Shown: in pieces, positions 8,027 through 16,709 of the stretch
Layout: every line of letters starts with the position of its first letter
Numbering within the stretch: the first letter of the stretch is position 1
DNA from: SXRF01 sp039808985
GTDB taxonomy: Bacteria > Pseudomonadota > Alphaproteobacteria > Rickettsiales > SXRF01
Length of the DNA stretch: 64,000 nt
Assembly: GCA_039808985.1 (NCBI GenBank)
Contig: JBDHUC010000004.1
Coordinates: forward strand, 1 to 64,000
Reading direction: 5' to 3'
The notes under the pieces: generated by a model
What the model was told of the DNA's origin: nothing
Databases searched by the model: none
The model's input: the letters and a program-made list of their open reading frames with translations, nothing else
Program-made: the position numbers and the translations under genes

Positions 8027-11000
8027 TGTGGTCATGGGATGAAAATTGGAACAATCGCGCAGATGCTCTTGCAGAAAAGGGAATGTATGACCCCAAAAGC
8101 GAGCATGATGCCTGCGGGGTTGGTTTCATCGCGGCAATTGATGGAAAACCACAGCGCAAAATAGTCGAAGCCGGTATCGAGGCTTTAAAGGCGATTTATC
8201 ACCGCGGGGCAGTAGATGCCGATGGTAAAACTGGCGATGGCGCAGGCATAAATATCCAGATACCGCAGGATTTTTTTCGCGAGCATATACAAAGCTCCGG
8301 GCGCAAACTACGCCATGAATTAATTGCTGTCGGCATGATGTTTTTGCCAAAAAAGAATTTTGCAGCGCAGGAAACCTGCCGCGCAATTGTCGAAACAGAA
8401 ATTTTAAAACTCGGCTACCGCATGTATGGCTGGCGCCAGGTTCCGGTACATGCCGATGTTATTGGCGAAATCGCAGCCGATTCCCGTCCTGAGATTGAAC
8501 AAATACTTATCTCCGGACAAGAAGGCATCGACGAGGAGCGTTTCGAGTTGGAGCTGTATGCCATCCGCCGCCGCATCGAAAAAGAAGTTCGCGCCCGCGC
8601 CATAAATGATTTTTACATTTGCTCCCTCTCCTGCCGAAGCCTGATTTACAAGGGCCTGTTCAAAGCCGAGCAGCTAACCGCCTTCTATCCTGATCTGCTT
8701 GATGAGCGATTCATTTCCTCATACGCAATTATCCACCAGCGTTTTTCCACCAACACAGCCCCGGCTTGGCATCTGGCGCAGCCATTCCGCATGATAGCAC
8801 ATAATGGTGAAATAAATACCCTGAAGGGCAATATAAACTTCATGCGCAGCCATGAAGCCACTTTCCATTGTGAGGCTTTCAAAGGTTTTGAGGATGATAT
8901 AATCCCGGTTATTCCTGATAACACATCCGATACCGGTGCCCTGGATTCGGTTGTGGAGATACAAACCCGTGCCGGGCGCGCCCTGCCCCTGGTAAAGCTT
9001 TCGCTTATTCCTCCTGCATGGTCGCGTACTTCCGACATGCCGCAGGCCCATAAGGACATGTTCAGTTGCTTAAATAGCGTTTCTGAGCAATGGGACGGCC
9101 CGGCAGCAATAGCCGCAACCGATGGTAAATGGGTGATTGCCGGGATGGATCGCAATGGCCTGCGCCCGATGCGTTACACCATCACCAAAGATAACATGAT
9201 AATAGTTTCTTCCGAAAGCGGAATGGTCGAGGTTCATGATTCCGATATAATGGAGCGTGGGCGTTTAGGGCCAGGCGATATACTGGGAATCGACCTCAAG
9301 GCAGGCAGGCTATACCGCGACCGCGAACTTAAGGATCTGCTGTCTACCCAATATCCATACAGTAAATGGGCGGGAAATATCCAGCGGTTGAGTGACTTAA
9401 TGGAAGGCATAAAACCTTCCCCAAGCTTTGAATCCAGGCCTCTGACCCCTTATCACATGGCCAACGGCTACACCCATGAAGACATAGAAGAAATACTGCA
9501 CCCAATGGCGCAGGACGGCAAAGAGGCCGTTGGCTCAATGGGCGATGATGCGCCAATGGCGATACTCTCCGACAAGCAGCGCGGATTCCATCATTTCTTC
9601 CGCCAGAATTTCAGTCAGGTAACTAACCCACCAATTGATAGCCTGCGTGAGCGCCGCGTCATGAGCCTGTTCACCCGTTTTGGGAATGATGGCAACTACC
9701 TATCGCTCGACCAGTCGCACAGCAAAATTCTAATAGCCGATACGCCACTCCTTCTCTCACATGAAATGGCGTTCATCACCAGGCATTTTTCCAGCCGCGT
9801 AACCGAGATCGACACGCTCTTTATCCCATCTCCCACCGGAGGAGGGTTAGGTAGGGGGCTTGATGAATTAAAGAGCAAAGCCGAGGCCGCTATCCGCGCC
9901 GGAAAATCGTACCTCGTTCTCACCGATGAACGCATGGATGAAACAAATGCGGCAATCCCTATGATACTGGCAGTTTCCGCCGTACAGAGCCACCTGGTAA
10001 AACATAAGCTGCGCAAAAAAGCCTCTATACTGGTGCGTACTGGTGAATGTTTTGATGTGCATTGCTTTGCTGTGCTGGTCGGCGTGGGTGCGACCACGGT
10101 GAACCCATACCTTGCGGAAGCGACCATTTCCGAGCGTCATAAGCGCGGCTTATTCGGCAAAAAAAGTGCGGAGCAGGTTTTGCTTAACTTTCAGGAAGCA
10201 ATGAGTGGCGGCCTGCTGAAGATCATGTCAAAAATGGGCATATCAATAGTCAGCGCCTATCGTGGCGGGCTGAATTTTGAGGCCATAGGCCTGTCCCGCG
10301 CCCTGGTTGCCGAATTTTTCCCTGGCCTTCCTTCACGAATTTCTGGAATTGGTTTATCGGGAATTGAAAAACGCGTCCTCGCCCAACACAACAAGGCATT
10401 CTCTGAAAATAGCGATGCCACGCTTCCTATCGGCGGCTTTTACCGCGCCCGCGCTGGCACCGAAAACCACGGCTGGGAAGGAAGGCAGATACACCTGCTG
10501 CAAAGCGCTGTGGGCAAAGGGTCATACCTGCTTTACAAGCAATATTCAAATGCCATGCGCGAGAACCCGCCGCTGCATATCCGCGACCTTCTCGATTTCA
10601 ACTCTCCTAATCAGCCAGTTGCCATCGACAAGGTGGAATCCATAACTGAAATCCGCAAACGCTTTATAGCCCCGGCAATGTCACTGGGCGCTCTCTCGCC
10701 GGAAGCGCATGAAACACTGGCCATCGCCATGAACCGCATCGGCGCCGCTTCCAATTCCGGCGAAGGCGGCGAAGGGCCTGAGCGTTACAAACCGCATCCA
10801 AACGGGGATAATGCCAACTCAACCGTCAAACAGGTAGCATCGGGGCGGTTCGGCGTCACCACCGAATATCTAAACAGCGCAAGCGAGCTACAGATAAAAG
10901 TCGCGCAAGGAGCGAAACCAGGCGAAGGTGGACAGCTTCCCGGCTTTAAGGTCACTCTGGAAATCGCAAGGCTTCGCCATGCAACACCCGGTGTTATGCT

Positions 11001-12546
11001 TATATCTCCACCGCCGCATCATGATATTTATTCCATTGAGGATCTGGCGCAACTTATCTATGACCTGAAACAGATAAACCCATACGCCATAGTTTCGGTA
11101 AAGCTGGTGGCGCAGTCAGGCATCGGCACCATAGCCAGCGGCATAGCCAAAGCCATGGCCGATAAGATAGTTATCTCCGGCCATTCCGGAGGAACCGGAG
11201 CCAGCCCATGGAGCAGCATAAAACACGCAGGTATACCATGGGAAATGGGGCTTTCCGAAGCTAACCAGGTACTGACCCTCAACCGTATGCGCCACCGCGT
11301 CAAACTGCAAACCGATGGCGGCCTTAAAACCGGGCGCGACATCGTAATAGCCGCAATGCTAGGCGCCGAGGAATTTGCCCTTGGCACAGCTTCATTAGTT
11401 GCAATGGGCTGCATAATGGTGCGCCAGTGCCACAGCAACACCTGCCCGGTCGGCATCACCACTCAGAACCCAACACTCCGCGAAAAATTTGATGGCACAG
11501 TGGAAAAAGTTGTAAACCTGTTTAGTTTTGTAGCCGAAGAAACCCGCGAGATACTGGCCTCTCTCGGCTTTACCAATTTAAATGATATTATAGGCCGTTC
11601 CGACCTGCTTTCACAAGTCAGCCGCGGCAGCGAAGATTTGGTTGATCTCGACCTTAACAACCTTCTGGCACAGGCTGACAGCGGAGGCCACACTCGTTAT
11701 TTCAGCATTGAAGGGCGTAACGAAGTGCCCGATACACTCGATGCGCAAATGCTGAAAGACGCGCATGATGCCCTTGAGCGCGGCGAAAAGATACAGCTCG
11801 CTTATAGTGTTAAAAACACCATGCGCACTATTGGCTCGCGCCTTTCTTCCATGATGTCGCGGCGTTTTGACACTTCAGGCCTGCAACCCGACCATATAAC
11901 CCTGAAACTACGTGGTTCCGCCGGGCAGTCGCTTGGAGCATTTGCTGTAAATGGCCTTAAAATCGAGCTGTATGGCGATGCGAATGATTACGTTGGCAAA
12001 GGCCTCTCTGGTGCTACCATAGTCGTGCGCCCACGCCCTTCCAGCACACTTATTTCGCATGATAACACCATAATCGGCAACACCGTTCTATACGGCGCTA
12101 CTTCTGGCAGGCTCTTTGCCTCCGGACAGGCAGGCGAGCGTTTCGCAGTGCGCAATTCCGGTGCGCTTACGGTTATTGAAGGCTGCGGCTCAAATGCCTG
12201 CGAATATATGACCGGCGGCATTGCCGTAATACTGGGCAGTGTAGGCCATAATTTCGGCGCAGGCATGACCGGCGGAATGGCATTTATTTACGATGTGGAA
12301 AATAATTTCTCCGACCGCGTTAATGATGAAAGCATTGCCTACCAGCGCGTTGCAAGCGCGCATTGGGAAAATATCCTGCGCGATTTGGTTACGCAGCATT
12401 ATGCTGAAACCTCGTCAATGCGCGCAGAAAATATTTTATCCGGATGGGAATATGAACTGCCTAAGTTCTGGCAGGTATGCCCTAAGGAAATGCTGAACAA
12501 GCTGGAATTTCCCATTACGGATGCAAAAAGCTTAAAAACAGCTTAA
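8026..12546 (+). CDS. gltB: glutamate synthase large subunit GltB
   Basis: Catalytic subunit of NADPH-GOGAT: glutamine hydrolysis, ammonia channelling and reductive amination of 2-oxoglutarate. The 1506 residues match family length. HDACGVGF holds Cys30, which becomes the N-terminal nucleophile after removal of a 29-residue propeptide. The amidotransferase domain is followed by the central domain and the FMN barrel (GEGGEGPERY, GAKPGEGGQLPG, SGGTGASPWSS). The cluster ligands are in CIMVRQCHSNTCPVG, and the C-terminal beta-helix reads GDANDYVGKGLSGATIVVRP. Around residues 601-611 the peptide PSPTGGGLGRG uses unusual codons (see findings). It starts one base inside the stop of the preceding gene. 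Confidence 0.97.
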   Translation: MWSWDENWNNRADALAEKGMYDPKSEHDACGVGFIAAIDGKPQRKIVEAGIEALKAIYHRGAVDADGKTGDGAGINIQIPQDFFREHIQSSGRKLRHELIAVGMMFLPKKNFAAQETCRAIVETEILKLGYRMYGWRQVPVHADVIGEIAADSRPEIEQILISGQEGIDEERFELELYAIRRRIEKEVRARAINDFYICSLSCRSLIYKGLFKAEQLTAFYPDLLDERFISSYAIIHQRFSTNTAPAWHLAQPFRMIAHNGEINTLKGNINFMRSHEATFHCEAFKGFEDDIIPVIPDNTSDTGALDSVVEIQTRAGRALPLVKLSLIPPAWSRTSDMPQAHKDMFSCLNSVSEQWDGPAAIAATDGKWVIAGMDRNGLRPMRYTITKDNMIIVSSESGMVEVHDSDIMERGRLGPGDILGIDLKAGRLYRDRELKDLLSTQYPYSKWAGNIQRLSDLMEGIKPSPSFESRPLTPYHMANGYTHEDIEEILHPMAQDGKEAVGSMGDDAPMAILSDKQRGFHHFFRQNFSQVTNPPIDSLRERRVMSLFTRFGNDGNYLSLDQSHSKILIADTPLLLSHEMAFITRHFSSRVTEIDTLFIPSPTGGGLGRGLDELKSKAEAAIRAGKSYLVLTDERMDETNAAIPMILAVSAVQSHLVKHKLRKKASILVRTGECFDVHCFAVLVGVGATTVNPYLAEATISERHKRGLFGKKSAEQVLLNFQEAMSGGLLKIMSKMGISIVSAYRGGLNFEAIGLSRALVAEFFPGLPSRISGIGLSGIEKRVLAQHNKAFSENSDATLPIGGFYRARAGTENHGWEGRQIHLLQSAVGKGSYLLYKQYSNAMRENPPLHIRDLLDFNSPNQPVAIDKVESITEIRKRFIAPAMSLGALSPEAHETLAIAMNRIGAASNSGEGGEGPERYKPHPNGDNANSTVKQVASGRFGVTTEYLNSASELQIKVAQGAKPGEGGQLPGFKVTLEIARLRHATPGVMLISPPPHHDIYSIEDLAQLIYDLKQINPYAIVSVKLVAQSGIGTIASGIAKAMADKIVISGHSGGTGASPWSSIKHAGIPWEMGLSEANQVLTLNRMRHRVKLQTDGGLKTGRDIVIAAMLGAEEFALGTASLVAMGCIMVRQCHSNTCPVGITTQNPTLREKFDGTVEKVVNLFSFVAEETREILASLGFTNLNDIIGRSDLLSQVSRGSEDLVDLDLNNLLAQADSGGHTRYFSIEGRNEVPDTLDAQMLKDAHDALERGEKIQLAYSVKNTMRTIGSRLSSMMSRRFDTSGLQPDHITLKLRGSAGQSLGAFAVNGLKIELYGDANDYVGKGLSGATIVVRPRPSSTLISHDNTIIGNTVLYGATSGRLFASGQAGERFAVRNSGALTVIEGCGSNACEYMTGGIAVILGSVGHNFGAGMTGGMAFIYDVENNFSDRVNDESIAYQRVASAHWENILRDLVTQHYAETSSMRAENILSGWEYELPKFWQVCPKEMLNKLEFPITDAKSLKTA

Positions 12547-12551
12547 ATACA

Positions 12552-13061
12552 ATGTTTGAGCAGGGCGACATAATCCGCGTAGATGACAAAATGCAGCGTG
12601 GTTATTCCTATCGCCTCGATGCACCAACCGGGGAAGATTTCGCAGATGGCTTCCACCCGGACCTCTCGCCCAGGCAGATGCTGGAGATGGGCGTGTTTGA
12701 AGGCAAATATTTAAATGACTGCCAGAAAGAATTTCCTGCCGACTGGCTTGCTGAGGCAAAACTTAGCAAAAAACCAGACGAACAGCTTAATTGCTTCCGG
12801 ATTAAAAGCCGCCAGCCGCTGTCAGTATGGCGTGATAAAGGATGGATAATCGGCCCCGACCCGCGCGGCTGGTTCCAGTGGTATTGCCGTTATTACCTTG
12901 GCCGCAGGCTGGATACGGTTGATGCATTACAGATAAAACGCTGGCGCAATTTCGCAAGGCATGCCGGGCAAATAAAAAAGAACTGCGAACCCGGCGACCT
13001 TTCCTGCCGCCCCCGCCAGCGCCAGGCGCTTCTACAATGGTCCTATGACCCGTTTATTTAA
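12552..13061 (+). CDS. conserved protein of unknown function downstream of gltB
   Basis: A 169-residue soluble protein rich in Trp, Tyr, Arg and Asp. It has the stretches FHPDLSPRQMLEMGVFEGKY (about residues 36-55) and WIIGPDPRGWFQWYCRYYLGRR, and ends in a Cys/Arg-rich segment. I recall similar proteins with a PRQML...GVFGGKY signature in several bacteria and in fungi, without an assigned role. The start is six bases after gltB with no clear ribosome site, consistent with translation coupled to gltB. It faces a minus-strand gene six bases away. Confidence 0.75.
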   Translation: MFEQGDIIRVDDKMQRGYSYRLDAPTGEDFADGFHPDLSPRQMLEMGVFEGKYLNDCQKEFPADWLAEAKLSKKPDEQLNCFRIKSRQPLSVWRDKGWIIGPDPRGWFQWYCRYYLGRRLDTVDALQIKRWRNFARHAGQIKKNCEPGDLSCRPRQRQALLQWSYDPFI

Positions 13062-13067
13062 ATCCTG

Positions 13068-13493
13068 CTACGCCATACCTTTCTGCTTGTGTCTATTCTC
13101 GGCAATTTCTCCAATTGCCCTTCCAAGATTATACAATTCGTCTGTAGGTATATCCTTGAACGTAATGCTTATAATTTCCATTCCATCGCTACGAGTGCAT
13201 ATATTCCTGAATCCTTTATAGGTATGGGAAACCCTAAATCCGGTCAGTATCTTTTGTAAATCTTCTGTAATATCGTTAAGTTCTTCCTGCTGGTTTGTAG
13301 GCGTAACCAGAACCTCAACGCTTAAGCCAAGTTTATCGCCGTTTTTCCGGTTAATATGGCGCGCAAGTATTCCTTCGCTGTTAAACAGGGTTCCGTTATG
13401 GTATTGCCTTTCTGATTCCCATGAACCCTCTTTAGGTTGTGAATGATATTCACCACATATAAAAGCATTAAAATTTTCAGGATTCAGGCCCAT
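13068..13493 (-). CDS. unknown protein downstream of dapD
   Basis: No family recognised. The 141-residue protein starts at 13493 after GGGGAG with six-base spacing, two bases beyond the dapD stop; a longer frame from 13517 overlaps dapD and lacks this site. The sequence is polar and soluble, with SEGILARHINRKNGDKLGLSVEVLV and FRVSHTYKGFRN segments of alternating strand character, and no signal or membrane segment. It is probably cotranscribed with dapD. It has the look of a narrowly distributed gene. Confidence 0.7.
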   Translation of the reverse strand: MGLNPENFNAFICGEYHSQPKEGSWESERQYHNGTLFNSEGILARHINRKNGDKLGLSVEVLVTPTNQQEELNDITEDLQKILTGFRVSHTYKGFRNICTRSDGMEIISITFKDIPTDELYNLGRAIGEIAENRHKQKGMA

Positions 13494-13494
13494 A

Positions 13495-14313
13495 CTAAAC
13501 TCCCCGCAATATCTCATTTATACCAGTTTTAGACCTGGTTTTTTCGTCAACCCGTTTGACGATAACCGCGCAGTAAAGCCCCGGCGCATCTGGAGTTTTA
13601 CCCGGAAGCGTACCCGGCACCACCACGCTGTAAGCCGGTACGCGGCCATAGAAAACTTCCCCGCTGGCGCGGTCGATTATTTTTGTCGATGCACCAAGGA
13701 ATACGCCCATGGAAATCACCGATCCTTCCTCAACTATAACCCCCTCAGCCACCTCCGAGCGTGCGCCGATGAAGCAGTTATCCTCAATTATCACCGGTTC
13801 AGCCTGTAGCGGTTCCAGCACCCCGCCTATCCCAGTTCCGCCGGATATATGGCAATGCCTGCCGATCTGGGCGCAGCTACCAATGGTCGCCCAGGTATCC
13901 ACCATAGTACCTTCACCAACATATGCGCCAACATTAACAAAGCTCGGCATCAGCACCACATCCTTGGCTATGAATGCTGATTTACGCACAACCGCACCCG
14001 GCACAACGCGGAAACCACCTGCGCGGAACATGGCATCATCCCAGCCCTCAAACTTGGCCGGAACCTTATCGAAATAATGCAGCACACCCGATTCCATAGG
14101 CATATTGTCGTTAAGCCTGAATGATAGCAACACAGCCTTCTTCAGCCATTGGTTCACCTCCCATTTGCCGGATGTTTTCTGGGCGATCCGCTGCCTGCCA
14201 TCGCCTAAATCCGCAAGTACGGATTCAACCGCATCACGCACCTCACCCTTAGTTGCACTGTTATATTCAGCACGCTTTTCCCATGCTGTTTCGATTATAT
14301 TTTTTAGTGCCAT
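13495..14313 (-). CDS. dapD: tetrahydrodipicolinate N-succinyltransferase DapD
   Basis: Uses succinyl-CoA to succinylate tetrahydrodipicolinate in the DAP/lysine pathway, which feeds peptidoglycan. The 272-residue protein has the N-terminal helical part (to about 95) and then left-handed beta-helix hexapeptide repeats: GAYVGEGTMVDTWATIGSCAQIG, HISGGTGIGGVLEPLQAEPVIIEDN and FIGARSEVAEGVIV, as in DapD trimers. Length is typical. It heads a two-gene unit with the following unknown protein. dapE and dapC are not in the window. Confidence 0.96.
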   Translation of the reverse strand: MALKNIIETAWEKRAEYNSATKGEVRDAVESVLADLGDGRQRIAQKTSGKWEVNQWLKKAVLLSFRLNDNMPMESGVLHYFDKVPAKFEGWDDAMFRAGGFRVVPGAVVRKSAFIAKDVVLMPSFVNVGAYVGEGTMVDTWATIGSCAQIGRHCHISGGTGIGGVLEPLQAEPVIIEDNCFIGARSEVAEGVIVEEGSVISMGVFLGASTKIIDRASGEVFYGRVPAYSVVVPGTLPGKTPDAPGLYCAVIVKRVDEKTRSKTGINEILRGV

Positions 14314-14332
14314 ACTATTTGTACTTCCTTAT

Positions 14333-14959
14333 TTAATTAATATTCTCATTGATTTTTATAAATTCTGCAAGAAATTTAGGGCGCGCATAAAAAGCTCTTG
14401 ATACAGAACCATGCCCTTTTCCTTTAGTCCGCGGCTGGATATATTCACCCATTTTCCCTGTTAAGGCGTTAAAGCCACGCTGAGGATCATTAATGCATTC
14501 CTGAACAGCATCATAATCAGCCTTTACTGCTTCATATAAATCACCGGATAAATCAATGGTAACTATAGAATGCACATAAGTTGGCTGATCATAACTTGTA
14601 CCAACAATCCTGACTACACAAATAGCCTTCCTTAACTTTGCCAGGAGATGACTGTTTTCAAATTTCGTCCTCGCTACATGATAAGGATCAATCATAGTTA
14701 TTGCCATCGTTTCCTTAAATTGTAGTTTTCCATTACGGAGCCTTTTCAAAGGCACTGATTTTAATTCCCATGAACCAAAATTAGGGCTTTGCGCTGAATT
14801 AATAGGAATTCCCAAATATCTTTCACATACATGCCCTGCCCAACCCTTATTGACAGTACCTTTTAGAGTTTTAACCGTTATTTCAAACTTAAGTGCATAT
14901 GTATGAAGATCTATGCCTTCTAATTCTTTCAGCTTTTTTAAAGCATCCAGTCTTTCCAT
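14333..14959 (-). CDS. MvaI/BcnI-like (MutH fold) restriction endonuclease, possible active-site change
   Basis: A 208-residue protein encoded directly after a DNA methyltransferase (one-base overlap, TAATG), so a type II restriction enzyme is the natural reading. The segment HVCERYLGIPINSAQSPNFG followed by SWELKSVPLKR matches the MutH/MvaI/BcnI PD-(D/E)xK core: Glu46 in the first helix, then position 60, Glu65 and Lys67. The family has Asp at position 60; here it is Asn (codon AAT, one change from GAT). The rest (PYHVARTKFENSHLLAKL, VRIVG) fits the family pattern by eye. Cleavage activity is therefore uncertain. The recognition site cannot be inferred. Confidence 0.78.
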   Translation of the reverse strand: MERLDALKKLKELEGIDLHTYALKFEITVKTLKGTVNKGWAGHVCERYLGIPINSAQSPNFGSWELKSVPLKRLRNGKLQFKETMAITMIDPYHVARTKFENSHLLAKLRKAICVVRIVGTSYDQPTYVHSIVTIDLSGDLYEAVKADYDAVQECINDPQRGFNALTGKMGEYIQPRTKGKGHGSVSRAFYARPKFLAEFIKINENIN

Positions 14960-15864
14960 TACATAGCCGAAAGCAATTGCGATTGCTCCTTATTAATAAC
15001 TTCCTGCATACGCATAATTGACAGTTTAATAAAATCATCTTCCAGTTCAATACCACAAAATTTTCTGTTAAGGCGCAGTGCAGCCACCCCGGTCGTACTG
15101 CTTCCCGCGAAAGGATCAAATATAAAATCTCCTTTATTTGTCGACGCTTCAATGCATCTCTCAAGCAATGCCAGCGGTTTTTGCGTTGGATGCTTACCAT
15201 ATAATTTTTCAGGATTAGTCGGCGAAGTAAAACGCCATACTGATTTCATCTGCTTGTCAGCATTATATTTCTTCATAACATCATAATTAAAACAATGTTT
15301 GGATTTAGCAGTTTTTGCCGCCCATAATATAGTTTCCGTGGAATGTGTAAAATATCGGCAAGCCAGGTTCGGCGGTGGGTTAGGCTTTTCCCAGATAATA
15401 TCATTAAGCAATTTATATCCTGATTGCTGAAGTGCAAAACCAATAGAATAAATCACATGCATAGTGCCGGAAATCCAGATTGTGCCATTTGGCTTTAAAA
15501 GCTTCTGACAGCGGGAAATCCATTCCAGATTAAATGAATGGTTTTCTTCCGCCCCTTTGGTTTTATCCCAATCGCCCTTATGAACGCTGACCATCTTCCC
15601 ATTTTTGCAGGTAATACCCCCGTTCGATAAAAAATAAGGAGGGTCGGCAAAAATCATGTCAAAACATCCATCTGGATATTTTTCTATAATCATATCCATT
15701 ATTTCCAGGCAGTTTGCCTGATAAAGATAAGCCCCGGCTTCCCTGTCAGAAAGAACAAGACGTGGGGATACAATATCAGAATTGCTTTCTGACAAACGAT
15801 GATTATTACTAAGTAAATTAGCGAGGCCTGATTCTATATTATTTGCGTAATTTATATTTTTCAT
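14959..15864 (-). CDS. beta-class DNA adenine-N6 methyltransferase
   Basis: Modification enzyme of the adjacent restriction module. The 301 residues carry motif IV DPPY at 74-77 near the N-terminus and motif I DPFAGSS near 250-256, the order that defines beta-class amino-methyltransferases. Between them lie WISGTMHVIYS, the target-recognition region, IIWEKPNPPPN and KHPTQKPLALLE. LNRKFCGIELEDDF follows motif I. Asp-Pro-Pro-Tyr indicates adenine N6 (or N4-cytosine) methylation. It is upstream of and overlaps the nuclease gene by one base. Confidence 0.92.
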   Translation of the reverse strand: MKNINYANNIESGLANLLSNNHRLSESNSDIVSPRLVLSDREAGAYLYQANCLEIMDMIIEKYPDGCFDMIFADPPYFLSNGGITCKNGKMVSVHKGDWDKTKGAEENHSFNLEWISRCQKLLKPNGTIWISGTMHVIYSIGFALQQSGYKLLNDIIWEKPNPPPNLACRYFTHSTETILWAAKTAKSKHCFNYDVMKKYNADKQMKSVWRFTSPTNPEKLYGKHPTQKPLALLERCIEASTNKGDFIFDPFAGSSTTGVAALRLNRKFCGIELEDDFIKLSIMRMQEVINKEQSQLLSAM

Positions 15865-15907
15865 CTTATGAAATTATACGAGCAAAATAATTAATCAAAT
15901 CATTTCT

Positions 15908-15953
15908 CAACCTCCAAAACCCGCCCCGCAAGATATAAAGATCCGCAGATACA
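15908..15953 (-). repeat. 46-bp direct repeat, duplicate of folC 3' end
   Basis: Identical over 46 bases to 16715-16760, which encodes the last residues of FolC. Read in the folC frame, this copy continues as LDCICGSLYLAGRVLEVEK and stops, so it is a remnant of a folC 3' end with a slightly different terminus. It bounds the toxin-antitoxin module on the left. Confidence 0.9.
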
Positions 15954-15987
15954 GTCTAACCATAGTCACCGCGCAAAACATACAACA

Positions 15988-16320
15988 TTATGCGGTATTT
16001 AATGCTTCCATAACAGCATGTGGGTTTGCTTTCAATACACAAAGCAAAGTTTTAGCAGTACCATCTGGTGTACGCCGCCCGTTCTCCCAATGTCTTACCG
16101 CATGTACACTGGCTCCTATAAAATTTGCAAACTCCTCTTGTGTTAAATGCAAATTTTTACGCACTTCCTTTACATCAATATTTTTAACAGCATCGTAATG
16201 GTGGGTTGAAAATTTTTTTTCTCCACGCGCATGGGACAGCATATCCCTGGCTGCCTGCAGAAGATCGCTCTCCAGTTCTGTCAGTGCTTCTTTTGTTTTT
16301 TTTGGCCTAGGCATTTTCAT
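15988..16320 (-). CDS. Xre-family antitoxin (HigA-like)
   Basis: A 110-residue DNA-binding antitoxin. The C-terminal half is an Xre helix-turn-helix: VKEVRKNLHLTQEEFANFIGASVHAVRHWENGRRTP, with the usual LTQEEFA and WENGRR signatures. The basic, Lys-rich N-terminus (KMPRPKKTKEAL) probably contacts the toxin or DNA. It follows the toxin gene and overlaps it by 14 bases; a start at 16314 would reduce this to eight. Toxin-first order is typical of HigBA. It should repress its own operon through the palindrome upstream of the toxin. Confidence 0.88.
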   Translation of the reverse strand: MKMPRPKKTKEALTELESDLLQAARDMLSHARGEKKFSTHHYDAVKNIDVKEVRKNLHLTQEEFANFIGASVHAVRHWENGRRTPDGTAKTLLCVLKANPHAVMEALNTA

Positions 16321-16648
16321 AAACCCTTTTAAGTTGTTCTACAAATAATCTGAGTTGCTTTTTTATTTCTGGCCTTAAATCTTCCTGCTCATTCTTAGTA
16401 TAGCAGGCCATTAAATAAATATGGTTTCCTATAACATGATAAAAATATATTACACGCGCCCCACCTCTTTTGCCTTTACCTCCCGATGCCCAGCGCATCT
16501 TACGTAGCCCTCCAGTTCCGGGAATAACATCGCCTTTATCAGGATTGTTTTCAAGAAAGAGCCTTAATTCGTTTAATTCATTAGAATTAAAAATTTTTCC
16601 AGCTTTCTTGGTAAAACTTGGAAGCTCCGTAATAAACTTGATTTTCAT
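16307..16648 (-). CDS. RelE/HigB-type toxin
   Basis: A 113-residue RelE-superfamily toxin, expected to act as a ribosome-dependent or free mRNA interferase. Recognisable parts are TKKAGKIFNSNELNELRLFLENNP, then GTGGLRKMRWASGGKGKRGGARVIYFYH, the basic region with the GG(A/R)RVIYFY core strand, and IYLMACYTKNEQEDL near the end. It is the first gene of the two-gene operon, directly downstream of a promoter/operator (16660-16702) and upstream of the Xre antitoxin. Confidence 0.9.
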   Translation of the reverse strand: MKIKFITELPSFTKKAGKIFNSNELNELRLFLENNPDKGDVIPGTGGLRKMRWASGGKGKRGGARVIYFYHVIGNHIYLMACYTKNEQEDLRPEIKKQLRLFVEQLKRVYENA

Positions 16649-16659
16649 ATCATGATTTC

Positions 16660-16702
16660 ACTATGCCATAGTAATAGTTTTTTGTCAATAACTATTACTA
16701 TG
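16660..16702 (-). promoter_or_regulatory. toxin-antitoxin promoter and palindromic operator
   Basis: On the minus strand TTGACA (16688-16683) is followed after 17 bases by CATAGT (16665-16660), a good sigma70 pair, 11 bases before the toxin ATG. Perfect 13-bp inverted arms (16667-16679 and 16690-16702, CATAGTAATAGTT) flank the -35 hexamer. Such symmetry at an Xre-controlled promoter is the expected autorepression operator. Confidence 0.75.
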
Positions 16703-16709
16703 TATTACT

